From: Phycomyces blakesleeanus NRRL 1555(-)
Taxonomy: Eukaryota > Mucoromycota > Mucoromycetes > Mucorales > Phycomycetaceae
Length of the DNA: 64,000 nucleotides
Direction: 5' to 3'
Assembly: GCF_001638985.1 (NCBI RefSeq)
Contig: NW_017265147.1
Location: 961,545 to 1,025,544, forward strand
Shown: piece after piece, positions 1-12,115 of the stretch
Position numbering within the stretch: position 1 is the first letter of the stretch
Layout of the letters: each line of letters opens with the position of its first letter
Notes under the pieces: model-generated
Seen by the model: the letters and a program-made list of their open reading frames with translations, nothing else
What the model was told of the DNA's origin: nothing
The model's database searches: none
Made by a program: the position numbers and the translations under genes

Positions 1-3000
1 GTGTATATATCAATTGCTATAAAAACTAAAATCCAAAAACCAAAAGAACACCGAATAAGTAAGTAAGCTTGAGCTTCAATTGCACACAGACATATACAAG
101 AGGTATAGAGGGTGAAGATTAAGAGGAAGAAGAAAAAGATGCCAAGATACTAGGCTCTGGCTTTATTTGAGTAGCTTTTCTTTTTTTTATATAATTTTTT
201 TTAAAATATATATATATATATATAAAGACTTCTTTGATAGTCAGTTACTGCTGCTGCTATTATTTTGAAAATACATGTTGTTATGAGAAAGTTTTTACAA
301 CATAAATCCCCATTGGCAGCAAATTGTTGCTTTGTACTCCATTGTCAATTTTTTTTTGTGTCTCTGTCTTTTTTGATTCTTAAGGGTCCGAAAGCTAAAC
401 TTGTACATACGTTATTAAACTTTACACAGAGTAACACGATATCTTATGGGATATAGCCGTGAGAATATTCCATTGGAATTGCTGCCTATCAAAATAGACA
501 TAAACCAAAGTGGCATTATATATATGTAATTTGACAAAAATAATATTAAAAAATGAAAAATGGAATTTGTAGATTATTTTGAATTCAAGGTACAATGCAT
601 AGTATTGTGAATATACTATATCTTATATAACACAACAGTAAAGCCCAAAAAATATAAGCTTTCTCAAAGTGTAGAGAAAATTGAGTGTGTGCTATATAGA
701 TATTCAAAGAAAAGATGTCAAATAAAAGTTTAATAAAATAATTAGTGATAGGAATCGATTGACTTACTTATACTAAAATAACACCTTGAACCAACTTTGC
801 TTGTATATTATCCATTTCTAATATCAGCATTTTGATTGTTAGTTTGTATCATAATGCAAAGGTCAAGACAAAGGATTCAAACTTACCGCAGATAAACTAT
901 GAGTGGCAATGTCTCCCTTGTGAAATAAATAAATTGGGCAATTTGTTTGGTTGAATTAGGGCTCAAATAGATATAGCTTTATTAGCTTTATGATATACGA
1001 CTTCTCAAAATAGTTATGCGAGCAGCTTGAAGCAAACATATGCCAAGCAAAGTTATATTATTCAAGTCTAAAACATAAGCTTTCTTTTCTTGTTCTTCTA
1101 TTAAAAGCCTCAATCACCTGTCATTGTTTTACTTGGATTTAGCTGTAAATACTATTACTATTATTTGATTGTTTTGAACTGGTAATTATTTTGGGGTTGT
1201 AGTCATCCATAATCTTGTACTTATTTTTGGCCATGTTGGTGCCTCTGAACTAATACAGAACGCCGTATTTGTGCGATAAATAGTTGATAGAAAATAAATA
1301 TATACGTTAAACTCGCCTGCTTTGGCTTTTTATATGCATGTACAAGACATAGATGTCAGGATCGTCTGTATACTCAACATGATGATCATATCTTTGGTTC
1401 TATAACCAGTTTATTTCCTTCTTCTATTGACACGAGAGCCAAAGAGATTCAGTTGCAAAGTCCTGCTTGCTGTTATCACTCATATCGATTATCTATTTTT
1501 ATTTTTAGAAGAAGAAAAGAAAAGGATATCTCAAAAGAGCTTAGTGAATCAAGCAGCTTGATTTTTTTTTGGCTGTCAAGACCAACTGTTTACTAAAGTA
1601 ATAGAGAATCGTGACCCAAAAGAAAGTCCATTTGTATTCAGTGATCGTGTCATTTTGTTAGACTGAATAATCCATATATCAAGGAACCCAGCAAGATTTA
1701 GGCTTTCCAATAGGTATTTCAATTTACCCGAATGTTAACTGCCTGTTTCTTGCTTCTCGTCCTGTTCTTTCTTTTTATAAAAAAAAACATGTAAAAGAGT
1801 AATAGACTTGTGGAGCACAGTTTTGTTGTACTACATTTTATTTTTTCTTTAAATAATTATTTTATTTTATTGTATAGATAGATAGATAACTAGATAATTA
1901 GATTATGAACGTCTTAATCATCATCAATATAAATTTGCCAAAGAGCTAAAAGCTAGTTAATTAGAAACCGTTTGAAAATTGCTTTAAATAAGTATAGGAC
2001 AAATCCTTTAAATTGATCACTAATTTTTTGTTTGTTTGTTTGTTTTGTTAAATCAAAAACAATTATATTATACCATATCATCTGTCCACACCTATTTTTT
2101 TTTATTCTTCTTTTATTATCTGTTGCGGATAACCATTTAGCCTGAGTGAGTTGATCAAATTCTTAGTTATTTTTTTTTAAAAAAAATAAATAAATAAGGT
2201 TTCTTTTATGGTGGTTTGAATAATATGGCATTTACAAGTGGGTTATTTGGTTGTATGGTATGGCTGTATAGCTGTATGACTGTATGTATTATACAAATAT
2301 ACGGTCGTGTAGCACTTATCCTAATATTATGATTATTTTTGATGTTTTCTAATAGAATATATCTCAAAAAGTGCCCTTTTACATATTGCCACGCCAAATA
2401 CACTTTATGTTACATGGCTGATGGTTTTCTTTTTATAGATAATTTCTTTTTGAGAGAGATGTTTAAGCCGGTATTTAAATGTTTGATGCCTTTGGAGGTA
2501 TATGTGCTTATGTACTTGTGTATGTGTCTAATTAATTTTGTCAGCCCTATTCTTTAATCCACGCGAGTCAATATTAAACCAATGGCTATCAAAGTACTAT
2601 TTACCAAAACCAAAATAAGATCTTGGTTAGCAAGGTCTTTTATGAAATAACGAGTCATTACCTTTGACATACGGAATTAAAATCAATAACCACAAACCTA
2701 ATATAGACAATAAGCCGAATATATGATTTCATTTGGCTCATTTTGTTCACTTGGCTCATTTGGTTTATATGCTATTTTGCTTTGCTCTACTCAATGCTTC
2801 TTAAACGTATTGCTGTGAGTTATATGTATTTCTGAGCCAGATATCCAGTATCAAATACATAACGACATTATCGCTGTCACAAAGCATAGTCTATTTGCCA
2901 ATCTGCATTATCTTGCAAATCTTTAAAGGTATACTATATAAATAAAATAACTAAATTAACTTTACGATCGTATATAGTGTATTTTAGGATAGCGCTCTTA

Positions 3001-3180
3001 AAACTAGCAAATGACATGTAAATGATGTAAAAAAAAAAATATGCTTATAATTTTAATTAAAAAAATAAAATAAAATTTAATAATAATAATAGTAATTATT
3101 TCAGGATTTCATTCAATCATCTATATTTTCCTTTTTCTTCTTCTTCTTCTTCCTACTCTTAATTTACCTTTTATACTACG
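1..3180. other. AT-rich gene-poor region
   Basis: No convincing gene was found here on either strand. Open frames are short, lack coding character and are interrupted by homopolymers and TA runs such as 208-225. The last 60 bases before the acyl-CoA synthetase start are pyrimidine-rich, as expected of a fungal leader or promoter. Confidence 0.6.
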
Positions 3181-5753
3181 ATGGAATACATCAAAAGCCT
3201 TTTCCTAGAGAACCCTGAACCAGCAACTGTTTTGGTCGATAAAGAGAACCACATTTACAGAAACCGACATGGTGTAGAAGAACTAATCTCAAGTCCACTT
3301 TTCCCTCGGCTCGATTCCTCTGAGCGCACAATTTCCAAGATTTGGGAAAGTGTGACGGATACAAACTCGTCCAAGAAAGGATTTGGTCACAGAAACGTCG
3401 TTAAAATTCACAACAACGAAGTAGCAGCAGATCCCAACAATCCGGAATCAAAGCCAAAAAAGTGGATGTCGTATGAGCTCGAAGATTATACATGGCTCAC
3501 TTACGGTGAAGCAAAGAAGAGAACCGAGAAGATTGCTGGATGTTTAAAAAAGAGAGGCTTAAAATCTGGAGATTTGATCCTTTTGTTTGCAAAGACAAGG
3601 TAAAGTAAACAGAGGCACTTCTTTGGACGATAATACTACTATCACCAGGACTAATATAACTACTCCTTTCTTTTGTTTTTATTCTTACTCTTATCAGAGA
3701 GGAATGGATATTGATGGCTATGGGTAAATATCTGCTACATTTCTTTTCAATATATGGTTTCTAACAATATTATTGGGGACAAATCAGCCTGCTTTTCTTT
3801 GGGAATTGTCGTAGCCACTGCTTATGATAGTATGCCTGCCGACGCCATATCCCACATTTTGGATGAAACCGAACCTAAAGCAGTATTTTGTGAGGTAAAC
3901 TTCTTAGCCAATGCCATTCCTCAATTATTATCCTTCTCTTTCAGCTCGTAACAAACCTAATTATGCCTTATTTATATCACCTGAATTGCACAGACTTCAT
4001 TATTGAATGTGCTAAGCAAGGGACTTGGAATGCTTACCGAAGAAAAAAGATCCAAGCTTGTACTCTATGTTGGACTCGAAGAGGAATCACCAGGAGCCGT
4101 AGAAAACTTTAGAGAATCTCATTCAAATGACGCCGAATTGATCCATTTTGATACAATTTACGAATCTGATAATCTGACTGCTACCGACAGTACGGTCAGA
4201 CCCGATGATCTGGCTGTAGTCATGTATACGTAAGTATATGTTTCATATAGTTATACTACCTTTTTATTAATATTATCATTCAATTAAATTCAATTCAAAG
4301 TTATAATATTAATATATTCTATCCAATAGCTCGGGTACATCTGGTGCGCCAAAGGGTGTTGAGCTGACACACGGAAATATTGTTGCTGCTATGGGTGCAG
4401 CCGAGTATTTGGTGGTCGACTTTTTAAAGGAGGAGGATAATCACTGCTATGTCGGATTCCTGCCGTTGGCACATGTTCTCGAATTCCTTTTGGAGTTCCT
4501 CTTTATAACCATGGGCATCCCAATTGGTTATGCTACCATCCGTACCTTGATGGATGACGGTGTATGTGGTCCTGGAGGCAAAGGAAAGGGTACCGGCGAT
4601 CTCAAGGCTTTGAAACCAACTATCCTTGTTGGTGTTCCAGCTGTATGGGAGCGTATCACAAAGGGTGTGTCCAGTCAACTGGATAAGAAGCATTGGGCAC
4701 TACAGAACATTTTTAAAGGTAGGTTTCCTGCTTTATTCTATATCTGCATATATGGTGCTCTAAACGCATGTAACCCTGTTAAATAGCTGCGGTCGAGGTT
4801 AAGTGGCAGATGCTCAAATTCTTTGGGAAGGAAAACAATATCACTAGAGCATTAGATACCACCATATTTGCGTCTGTCAGAGAGGCAACTGGAGGACGCC
4901 TCAAGTATGGTCTTTCAGGAGGAGCACCCATATCATACGACACCCAAAAATTCCTCTGGTCTTCTCTTTGTTACTTTTTGCAAGGTTACGGGTAAATAAA
5001 AATATACATATAGGGATATGCTATATCATGCTTGTAAACAGTTTTATTGTTTTGGGTTTTTAAAGCTAATGATTGTATAATTATTATTACGTTTAAAATT
5101 TTTCTAGGTTGACAGAATGTTGTGGTTTAGCTGCTGTCACACTGCCTACGTTAGGTATTGTTACAGGTTTAGTCGGTCCTCCTTCGCCTTCTATTGAGTG
5201 CAAGCTTGTTGATGTACCCGACACGGATTACAAGGCCGAAAATGGTATTGGTGAAGTCTGGCTTCGTGGACCTTCAGTAATGCGTGGATACTACAAGCGT
5301 CCCGATCTCACAAAGGAGGCACTGACAGAAGATGGCTGGTTTAAGACTGGCGACGTGGCTCATTTCACAGAAAATGGCTCTATTGCTATTACTGATCGTA
5401 TCAAGAACCTTGTCAAGCTTTCCCATGGTGAATATATTGCGCTCGAAAGCCTCGAGTCAAAATACAGAAACAGCACAGAAATCAAGAATATTTGTCTTAT
5501 CGCCAACAGCGAAAGATCTTATATCATTGGTGTAGTTGAGCCTAAAGATGATAGCGTCGATAAAGACACTCTCCTCCAAGAGCTTCAATCGACAGCAAAG
5601 AAGAGTGGATGTAGTCGTGTGGAGATCATCAAAGACATCTTAGTAACAAGAGACGAAGATTGGGTTAAGCATTATTTGACCACCAGCGGAAAACTGAAGC
5701 GTAGAGATATATACAAGTCTAACAAGGATGAAATCGAAAAAATTTACACCTAG
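3181..5753 (+). CDS. long-chain acyl-CoA synthetase (fatty acid-CoA ligase)
   Basis: Activates long-chain fatty acids to acyl-CoA using ATP, feeding beta-oxidation and lipid synthesis. Seven exons are inferred: 3181-3599, 3698-3723, 3788-3894, 3994-4229, 4330-4718, 4787-4991 and 5108-5753. All phases close and give about 675 residues, normal for the family. The AMP-binding core YTSGTSGAPKGVELTH spans the exon 4/5 junction. The GYGLTECCG motif spans exons 6/7. The C-terminal part carries the conserved GDVAHFTENGSIAITDR and KLSHGEYIALE segments of eukaryotic long-chain enzymes. There is no N-terminal transmembrane helix or obvious mitochondrial signal, and no clear C-terminal peroxisomal signal. 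The ATG at 3181 follows a pyrimidine-rich leader and is the first in frame. Which FAA/LACS paralogue it represents cannot be told from sequence alone. Confidence 0.95.
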
Positions 5754-7553
5754 ACGAATGCGCTGATATATTTAATAAAAATCTTAAATAATCATAACCA
5801 TAACCATAATATAATACAATTTATTTTTGTGTTGGTTCTTTATTTCATATAAAATCAGCTCACTTTATACCAGAGTAGTGTAACAAAACACTTGCCTTTT
5901 TATTTCTTGAAATGATGTCAAGGTAAAGAGCTTTTAGAAAAGAGTTCTTTACCATTTGTTGATTTTCTTCTTCTTCTGGTGCTCAGCACCACCGGGTTTT
6001 TATATATAAGTTATACCTTACCTATTGTATTCTAAACCCACTAGTTCCTCTAAGCATTTTGACAACCAGTGTCTATACCGAACCTCTCCATTGAAAACAA
6101 GATCACATTTAGACTAATAGATTATGATATTCTCCTATCAATATTTTCAGACATTATATAATGTACTAATATTATTGTTGGAATAATAACAAGACTTACT
6201 TACTTGGTTACTTTTTATTATTAAGAAACAAAACCATGTAAAAATCGCTAGTTTTACAGATAGAGTGCAAAGCTAGAGAAATTGGTCAAGTCTAAACATG
6301 ATTTGTAAATTCAAAAGGCACACACAATTGAATGTCATATCAGAGCAAGACTCACGCTCGCACTTTATCTATATCTCTTTATGCATAAATATTTTCTCAT
6401 AAAAAAACACAAAAAGCAAGATTACGCCAGAAGCTTGTTTCTTACCCCTATCACTCACTTTAGTACTAGACTACATACATTCTGACAAATTATGGAACTG
6501 CTAGTTGGGCTAGAAAGAGCAATAAATAAACTGTTGTTTTTGTTTAAAATAATAATAAGAAAACATTAACGCACAGTGCACAAATGTTGCATACAAATTA
6601 GCTTTAGACCAAAGAAATATAGAATACAGACACATAATAAATGTTACTCAAAAATACATGTATGCACATCTTGACCAAAAGATATAATTATCATTATAAT
6701 AACAATAATTTGCTTATCAGAAACATTCACATCAAGTAACTAAGCCCCATTTTTAAATACAGGTTATCATAAAAAGGAATCGTGTTTTAGAGCTGAGCTT
6801 AGCAGTAGCGTGTCTAGCCCTTTCCAAAGGATTGTATTGCTGCACAATAGAATTCTTATTATTATTATTTTGAGCGCATTACTCATTTCAAAATTCACAC
6901 GTGAAGTGTTATTTTGATAGAATGTGGATCACCCCATTCAACCAACAAGATAGACTATGTATTCTCGGACTCAGTAACCAATTTTTTCTTCTTCTTTTTC
7001 TTTATTTCAATTTCATCATTAGTAACACCCAAAGAGCGTATTCTTGTACGGGTTCCGGATGAGTGGGCGAGTACCCATGTACATATGGTGTTCGTTGACG
7101 AGGTACATCAACCGCAATTAAGCTTTACTGTGTTCAAGCTGTATCATCTAAGCTATCTCACCTTATATAATATCAAATAAAATAAAATAAATCAATGGTA
7201 ATTCCTAGGGAATACAAAAAAAAAGGTATTTTTAGGACAGGAGTAAGCGGTCTATGGCTGATCGCAGATCCGAAACTACATCTTACAAAGAAACAATGAG
7301 CTTCTTGACGGATATTACCCTTAGCCCAATTCTACCAAAACAAAATTTAAGTTACCAACAAAAACACAAAAACACAAAAATATTACTTTTTACAGCATTA
7401 ATTCCATACACACATACACAATACAATACAAAAATACTGGTTGTGTATAGGAAGAACTGCTTATGTGTATGAATATTTTAGTATATAGAAATGAAAATTA
7501 TTAATGTAACAATATTATAGTAGTAAACTGAAAATAAAAGCCCAGAATTTGGA

Positions 7554-7588
<35 letters not shown>

Positions 7589-7664
7589 GCAGTAGTAATA
7601 GTAATAAGCATAGGAATAGGAATAGGAATAGAAATAAGAATAATAGCAATCGTACAGTGTTTGG
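5754..7664. other. intergenic, convergent 3' flanks
   Basis: Lies between the ends of the acyl-CoA synthetase and the kelch gene. It is mostly AT-rich with a (TAA)n run near 7558-7587. A short coding-like stretch at 6925-7180, interrupted by a pyrimidine-rich intron-like segment, has no ATG start and no recognised homology (see findings). No other gene is seen. Confidence 0.5.
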
Positions 7665-9377
7665 TTATGGATTACTCAGAATACGCGATCGTCCATGAGT
7701 TGATGATAATGGCACGTCAAAGTGCTCTGTAAATCGACTAGCTTGTATTGGTTGCGGAAACAGCTCCGGTACATGCATACTTCCAAACGAAGTACTTGCA
7801 TGGAGTTGTCCAGGTTCCACAGAAGCATTACTTGTTTGTGTTATGTTTGAAAGAGTATCATGAAGCCGAGAGGCCCATTCAGATGTATCGTTTTCTGTAG
7901 GCTGAGGTATGAATCTAGGTGATAGTGATGGTGATGCTAATGGTGGGTCTTGACCAATGTTTGAAGATATGTCTCTAGATGGCGTTTGTACTTTTTGTTT
8001 GTGTCTCCTGTACAGGCAAAATACTACAAGACCGACAAATATAGCAAATCCTACAAAGCCAAGCACACTACCCAAAATGATCGCTAGACGACGGTTGTTG
8101 TTTGAATTTCTTTTTGACTTCTCGGCCTCATCTTCATCGAGTGCACGTTTAGGAAAAAAATAAGCCTTTGTCGGTGTTTGACCAAATGAAGCTGAGGTCT
8201 GAGATGTCCACCAAAAAGGTATTTCGAGAAAGTTTTGATTAGCGGTGTCCAATACTCGCACATTTCCAAAACCAAAGACGTGTCCGCCGTACAGTGTTAG
8301 ATGATAATTTTTGGTTCCTCGGACAACTTGACCACCATCAAGTTTTGTATTTTGACTGAGTAAGGGGAGCCAAGTCAGAGTTCCACGAGGTGATTCTGTT
8401 GACATATCATATTTCCACACTCCTTTTGGCATATCACAATCTTCTTGGTTGGTTGGTTCGGGTAGATGGGTTTTAGTTGGACAATTCTTCCAGACAGGTG
8501 TAATGATAAGTGTGTCCAGATTGTTTTTGGATAAGGACACCAGTCTGACTTGATCTGATGTGCTGGTAAATTCAACCACTTTCCCCACCCACTCCAATGA
8601 TATTAAATCAAAGCAATACACCGTGACAGTGTAGCCTGCAGTAAAAGATGAAGCATCGAATGGTCCGTGTTTAGGAGTGACGGAAAAATGTAGAATCCAA
8701 CGCGTTGTCGCAATCATTTGAGCTCCATGGGTTGGAGTTGGTGTTGGAGTTAGTGTAAGTGTAGATGTGTTGGAAGATAAAGAGCTCGGGGTGCGATTCC
8801 ATTTCCAAGGGGGAGGTGCCTGCATATCAAGGATGTACATATCCCGGGTAGTGAGCACGGAGACACTATTTTCTTTGTTCTCAGTATATCCACCATACGC
8901 ATACATCTTATTGTTCGCGACCGTCATTGTGGATTCTTTGAGTGCCTTGCGTATCATTGAAGGCTTTAGAGGCATAGAGTGCCATTTCAAGGTCTTGAGA
9001 TCCAGTGTCTTGGTGGGATTATCTGACAATGGAAAGATAACCTTTCCATATGTTAAGATGCACGCATTATGTTTGACATTAAAAGACCGTTTGACATCCC
9101 CAAACTCTGTTCCAAAAGGACTCTTTGGACCGAGTGATGAAAATATTAGCTTGAGATCTGGTTGTATTTTAGAGATTTTCGAAAGGCCATAGACAGATCC
9201 TTCAGAAAACACTACGCAGTAGTGGTTGAGAAGGGTCGTGTGGGAAATATTGAGTGAACGAGTGGGGGTTATCGACAATGAAAATGAAGAGGGTAGAAGC
9301 AAGAGGATCCAAAAAGTCCATGTCTGGGAAGACTTGACTCCATTCAAGACCGATAAAATGAATGGTGTGGATCGCAT
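7665..9377 (-). CDS. kelch/galactose-oxidase-like single-pass membrane protein
   Basis: Intronless gene of about 570 residues. The first ATG is at 9377; the open frame extends a little further upstream only through a TTG. An N-terminal hydrophobic stretch (TFWILLLLPSS, about residues 20-32) looks like a signal peptide. The lumenal or extracellular part has kelch-like blades, seen as repeats of the type NNKMYAYGGYTENK and YHLTLYGGHVFG, with alternating hydrophobic strands, suggesting a beta-propeller. It includes a Thr/Pro run. One strong transmembrane helix (about 428-455, LGSVLGFVGFAIFVGLVVF) is followed by a basic stop-transfer RRHKQK and a Ser/Pro-rich cytosolic tail of about 115 residues. 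Similar surface kelch proteins are common in filamentous fungi, but their ligands are generally unknown. A role in cell-surface or wall recognition is only inferred. Confidence 0.8.
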   Translation of the reverse strand: MRSTPFILSVLNGVKSSQTWTFWILLLLPSSFSLSITPTRSLNISHTTLLNHYCVVFSEGSVYGLSKISKIQPDLKLIFSSLGPKSPFGTEFGDVKRSFNVKHNACILTYGKVIFPLSDNPTKTLDLKTLKWHSMPLKPSMIRKALKESTMTVANNKMYAYGGYTENKENSVSVLTTRDMYILDMQAPPPWKWNRTPSSLSSNTSTLTLTPTPTPTHGAQMIATTRWILHFSVTPKHGPFDASSFTAGYTVTVYCFDLISLEWVGKVVEFTSTSDQVRLVSLSKNNLDTLIITPVWKNCPTKTHLPEPTNQEDCDMPKGVWKYDMSTESPRGTLTWLPLLSQNTKLDGGQVVRGTKNYHLTLYGGHVFGFGNVRVLDTANQNFLEIPFWWTSQTSASFGQTPTKAYFFPKRALDEDEAEKSKRNSNNNRRLAIILGSVLGFVGFAIFVGLVVFCLYRRHKQKVQTPSRDISSNIGQDPPLASPSLSPRFIPQPTENDTSEWASRLHDTLSNITQTSNASVEPGQLHASTSFGSMHVPELFPQPIQASRFTEHFDVPLSSTHGRSRILSNP

Positions 9378-9705
9378 CAAGCGGGAAAAGGAGCATCAAA
9401 AGAGGATAAGGGAAAAGCAATTGCTTTATAAAGGCTCGTTTCCTTCCATGACTATAAACAGATGGGTTTGTAGAACGAAGAAATCCTGTGAGATCTTTCT
9501 TTTTTTCTTTTCTAGGTGATTTAACTGAATTTTATTATTTCTTTCTATAAAATTAAAATACAACAGGCTTGACATTGGCTGATATGAATTTAACCAGCCT
9601 TGTGGCTATAAACAACAAATAATAATAGATAAACGTTTAGTTACAAATTCTTTATATATGGACATCATATTTCTGCACGTCATTTTCTCTCTCTCTCTAT
9701 TATAC

Positions 9706-10100
9706 TTACAATTGCCAGGCAGCAGCTATATATATATATAGTATAGATATCATACACAAATCGTAACGTCATAAAGTTAATTCAAGCACTAAATAAATAC
9801 CGCCCTATACACGCCCACATTTTCTGTTACACATACCGATGAAGGGAGCACCGAAACCAAGACCAAGATAGAGGGTCATCTTGACAGCAAGAGCGGCTCT
9901 GTTCTTGGTATCGAAAGGAATGTTCTAACATTGCCAAATCATGTCATTAAGATCTAGTCATAACAACAACAACAAAAAAACTCCCGCACGATTCTTACCT
10001 GACCGTTGCTGTTGGAGAAGTGGTACAAGTCAGAACGCATGACCTGACGAGAGGCGACGCGGGAACGGAGGGCAGAGCGAGCAAAGACGTTGGCGACCAT
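9706..10100 (-). CDS. COX8: cytochrome c oxidase subunit COX8 (animal COX7C)
   Basis: Small nuclear-encoded subunit of respiratory complex IV in the mitochondrial inner membrane. Three exons on the minus strand (10100-9999, 9924-9837, 9725-9706) give 69 residues. The N-terminus is a presequence rich in Arg, Ser and Ala (FARSALRSRVASRQ). The family core NIPFDTKNRAAL is followed by one transmembrane helix, the GFGAPFI motif and the characteristic terminal AAAWQL. The last exon is only 20 nt including the stop codon and completes an alanine codon split across the intron. Length and order match fungal COX8 and animal COX7C. Because of the short exons, an automatic annotation could easily miss or truncate this gene. 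Confidence 0.92.
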
Positions 10101-12115
10101 GTTGATAGAGAGTAGGGTGGAAGAAGTTACTTGAAAGTTCACAACAAAAAAAAATACTGTACCGGGGTTTCGAGATAGTGCTATTTACACTCAATAAGTA
10201 CCTTTTTTGATGACATCAGTTCGCCTTTACATTTCTACTATAAAAAAAACAACCATTTTGATTTATTCCATACTGCCTTTAAATACTACATATATATATA
10301 AACACACACAAGTAACTGTGTAGTAGATATCAGTAATAGTCTTTCTATGAATTTCTTTATCCAAAAAAAAAATCCACAAAATCTATAAATTTCAATAGCA
10401 AGATTATTTTGTATGGAAACATGTACAAAAACTAATGTTTTTTTTGGCAGTCTTTAGTGGTAAATCCATAGCATGTAACACCCGGCCTTTGAAAACTATT
10501 GACTATACACAGGCATGTACGCAAGAAGAAAGAAAAGAAGAAAAAAGCGACAGAAGAAGAAGGAGAAGAAGCAAAATAGGGATGACTAAATACCAACTAG
10601 CTTTCGAATAGAAATATTCGATTATCATGGCTAGCACAGTAGTTACAGATGTAAAAACTGTAGTAAGAACATTTCTCCTTCTCAGAAATAATACCATAGT
10701 GAGTAAATTAGAGAGAATTAGGCGTGATATACGTAACATGGATGTGTATATCAAGTGTAAATAAAAATGTAAGCATAATGTGCAAAAATAAAACAAAATA
10801 ATGATATACAAGTCCCATTGCGAGCAAGGTTAGCATTGGTTAATATTTTACATGTACTAATCACACAGTGCAAAAGGACAAGAGAATGATAATAGAAAAT
10901 TGGTGATTATTGTTGGGTAAATAAATAAATAGTCAATTTGACGAGAATAGGACAGGATAATAAACTTTAGGTAGCTGGTAGCTAGCAGATTCTATCCAGA
11001 GTCGGTAAAATTCTCATAATTAGGAATACATTGACTAGACAAGGAATGTAGAGCTGTGTTTTTCGAATTTTAAGCAGGTATTAAATGAAGAAAGAAAGAA
11101 GGAAAGAAAAAGACATGTACAAATATATAGAAAAATATCTCATAAAGTAAAATCAAGTAATACCTCAAACACTAAGTCTGAAGAGAAGGACAGAGAGACG
11201 ATCATGTTTTTATTGTCCATAATTTTGTAAAAAATAAGAAAGAATACAACAAATATAAGTAAAGTATCCACACGCCGGAGCCCTTCTTTTCTTCTTCTTT
11301 TCGTTGTGGTAAAATAATAATAGGCACATCCTGGTGCTTAATAACTATGAAAAACTTAATAGCTGGGGGAATTCACTAGTCGCTGTGAGCTTTGGGCTGC
11401 AAGACTTTTAATTATCGACCCATACTAGGAAGGCTTGATTAGATGAATGCTATAATAATCAAGCTTTGTAGCTAGAAGTTTGATGCCTATATTATAACCG
11501 TGACTCGAGCGATGTTGAACACCAAACCATTAGGTATGCTTGTGGAGCTTACCCAGTATTGAAAGGAGAAAGATAAATAAAATATCGGGATTGGGTTTAA
11601 CCAGAAATACAGAGAAACCCTATGTAAAATATCTCGGTAAGCTGTTCCACCAAAACCGCAGCATCTTGTTCCACAAAACGATGAAAGGAGAATTGATTCT
11701 ATAGAGGAATATGTGAGAGATCATCTCAACCCTCATTTAGAGTTTCTAGGTGTAGGTTTTAGAAGGCTATATGCTTTGTATGGAGCAAGCTTGGTGGGAA
11801 ACAAATAATATCATCAAAACATATAATGAGTATGCAAGGCTAGGGACCTTATAAGTAAGTGACTCGCCAGGTCCAAGCTCACTGTATTCTATAGTGTAAG
11901 ACTTGGAAAACTAGCGGGTGAAGTGACTGATGTCAAATCCCAAACGGAACAAAAAGATTGATGATCGACAAATAAGATGGTGAGATCTATGACGATTACT
12001 ATAAAAGGAATAAGCATCTCCGAAGTCAAGACAAGCAGTACTTAAGATCCTTTTTCTCACCCTATCCATCTCTAATTCTCTTTCTACTCTTGACTTTATT
12101 ATCATCAAGAATATA
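10101..12115. other. intergenic region between COX8 and LYS9
   Basis: Divergent promoter space for COX8 (-) and LYS9 (+). Mostly low-complexity A-rich DNA. A 55-codon coding-like frame at 11642-11808 is discussed in findings. A hydrophobic minus-strand frame around 10503-10811 is rejected as noise. Confidence 0.5.

Noticed and set aside
8767..9192. 141-codon plus-strand frame over the kelch gene
   Set aside because: Shadow of the minus-strand kelch frame, with no independent features.
10503..10811. 102-codon hydrophobic frame on the minus strand
   Set aside because: Leu/Ile/Phe/Ser-rich because of A/G-rich DNA on the opposite strand; no ordered membrane topology.
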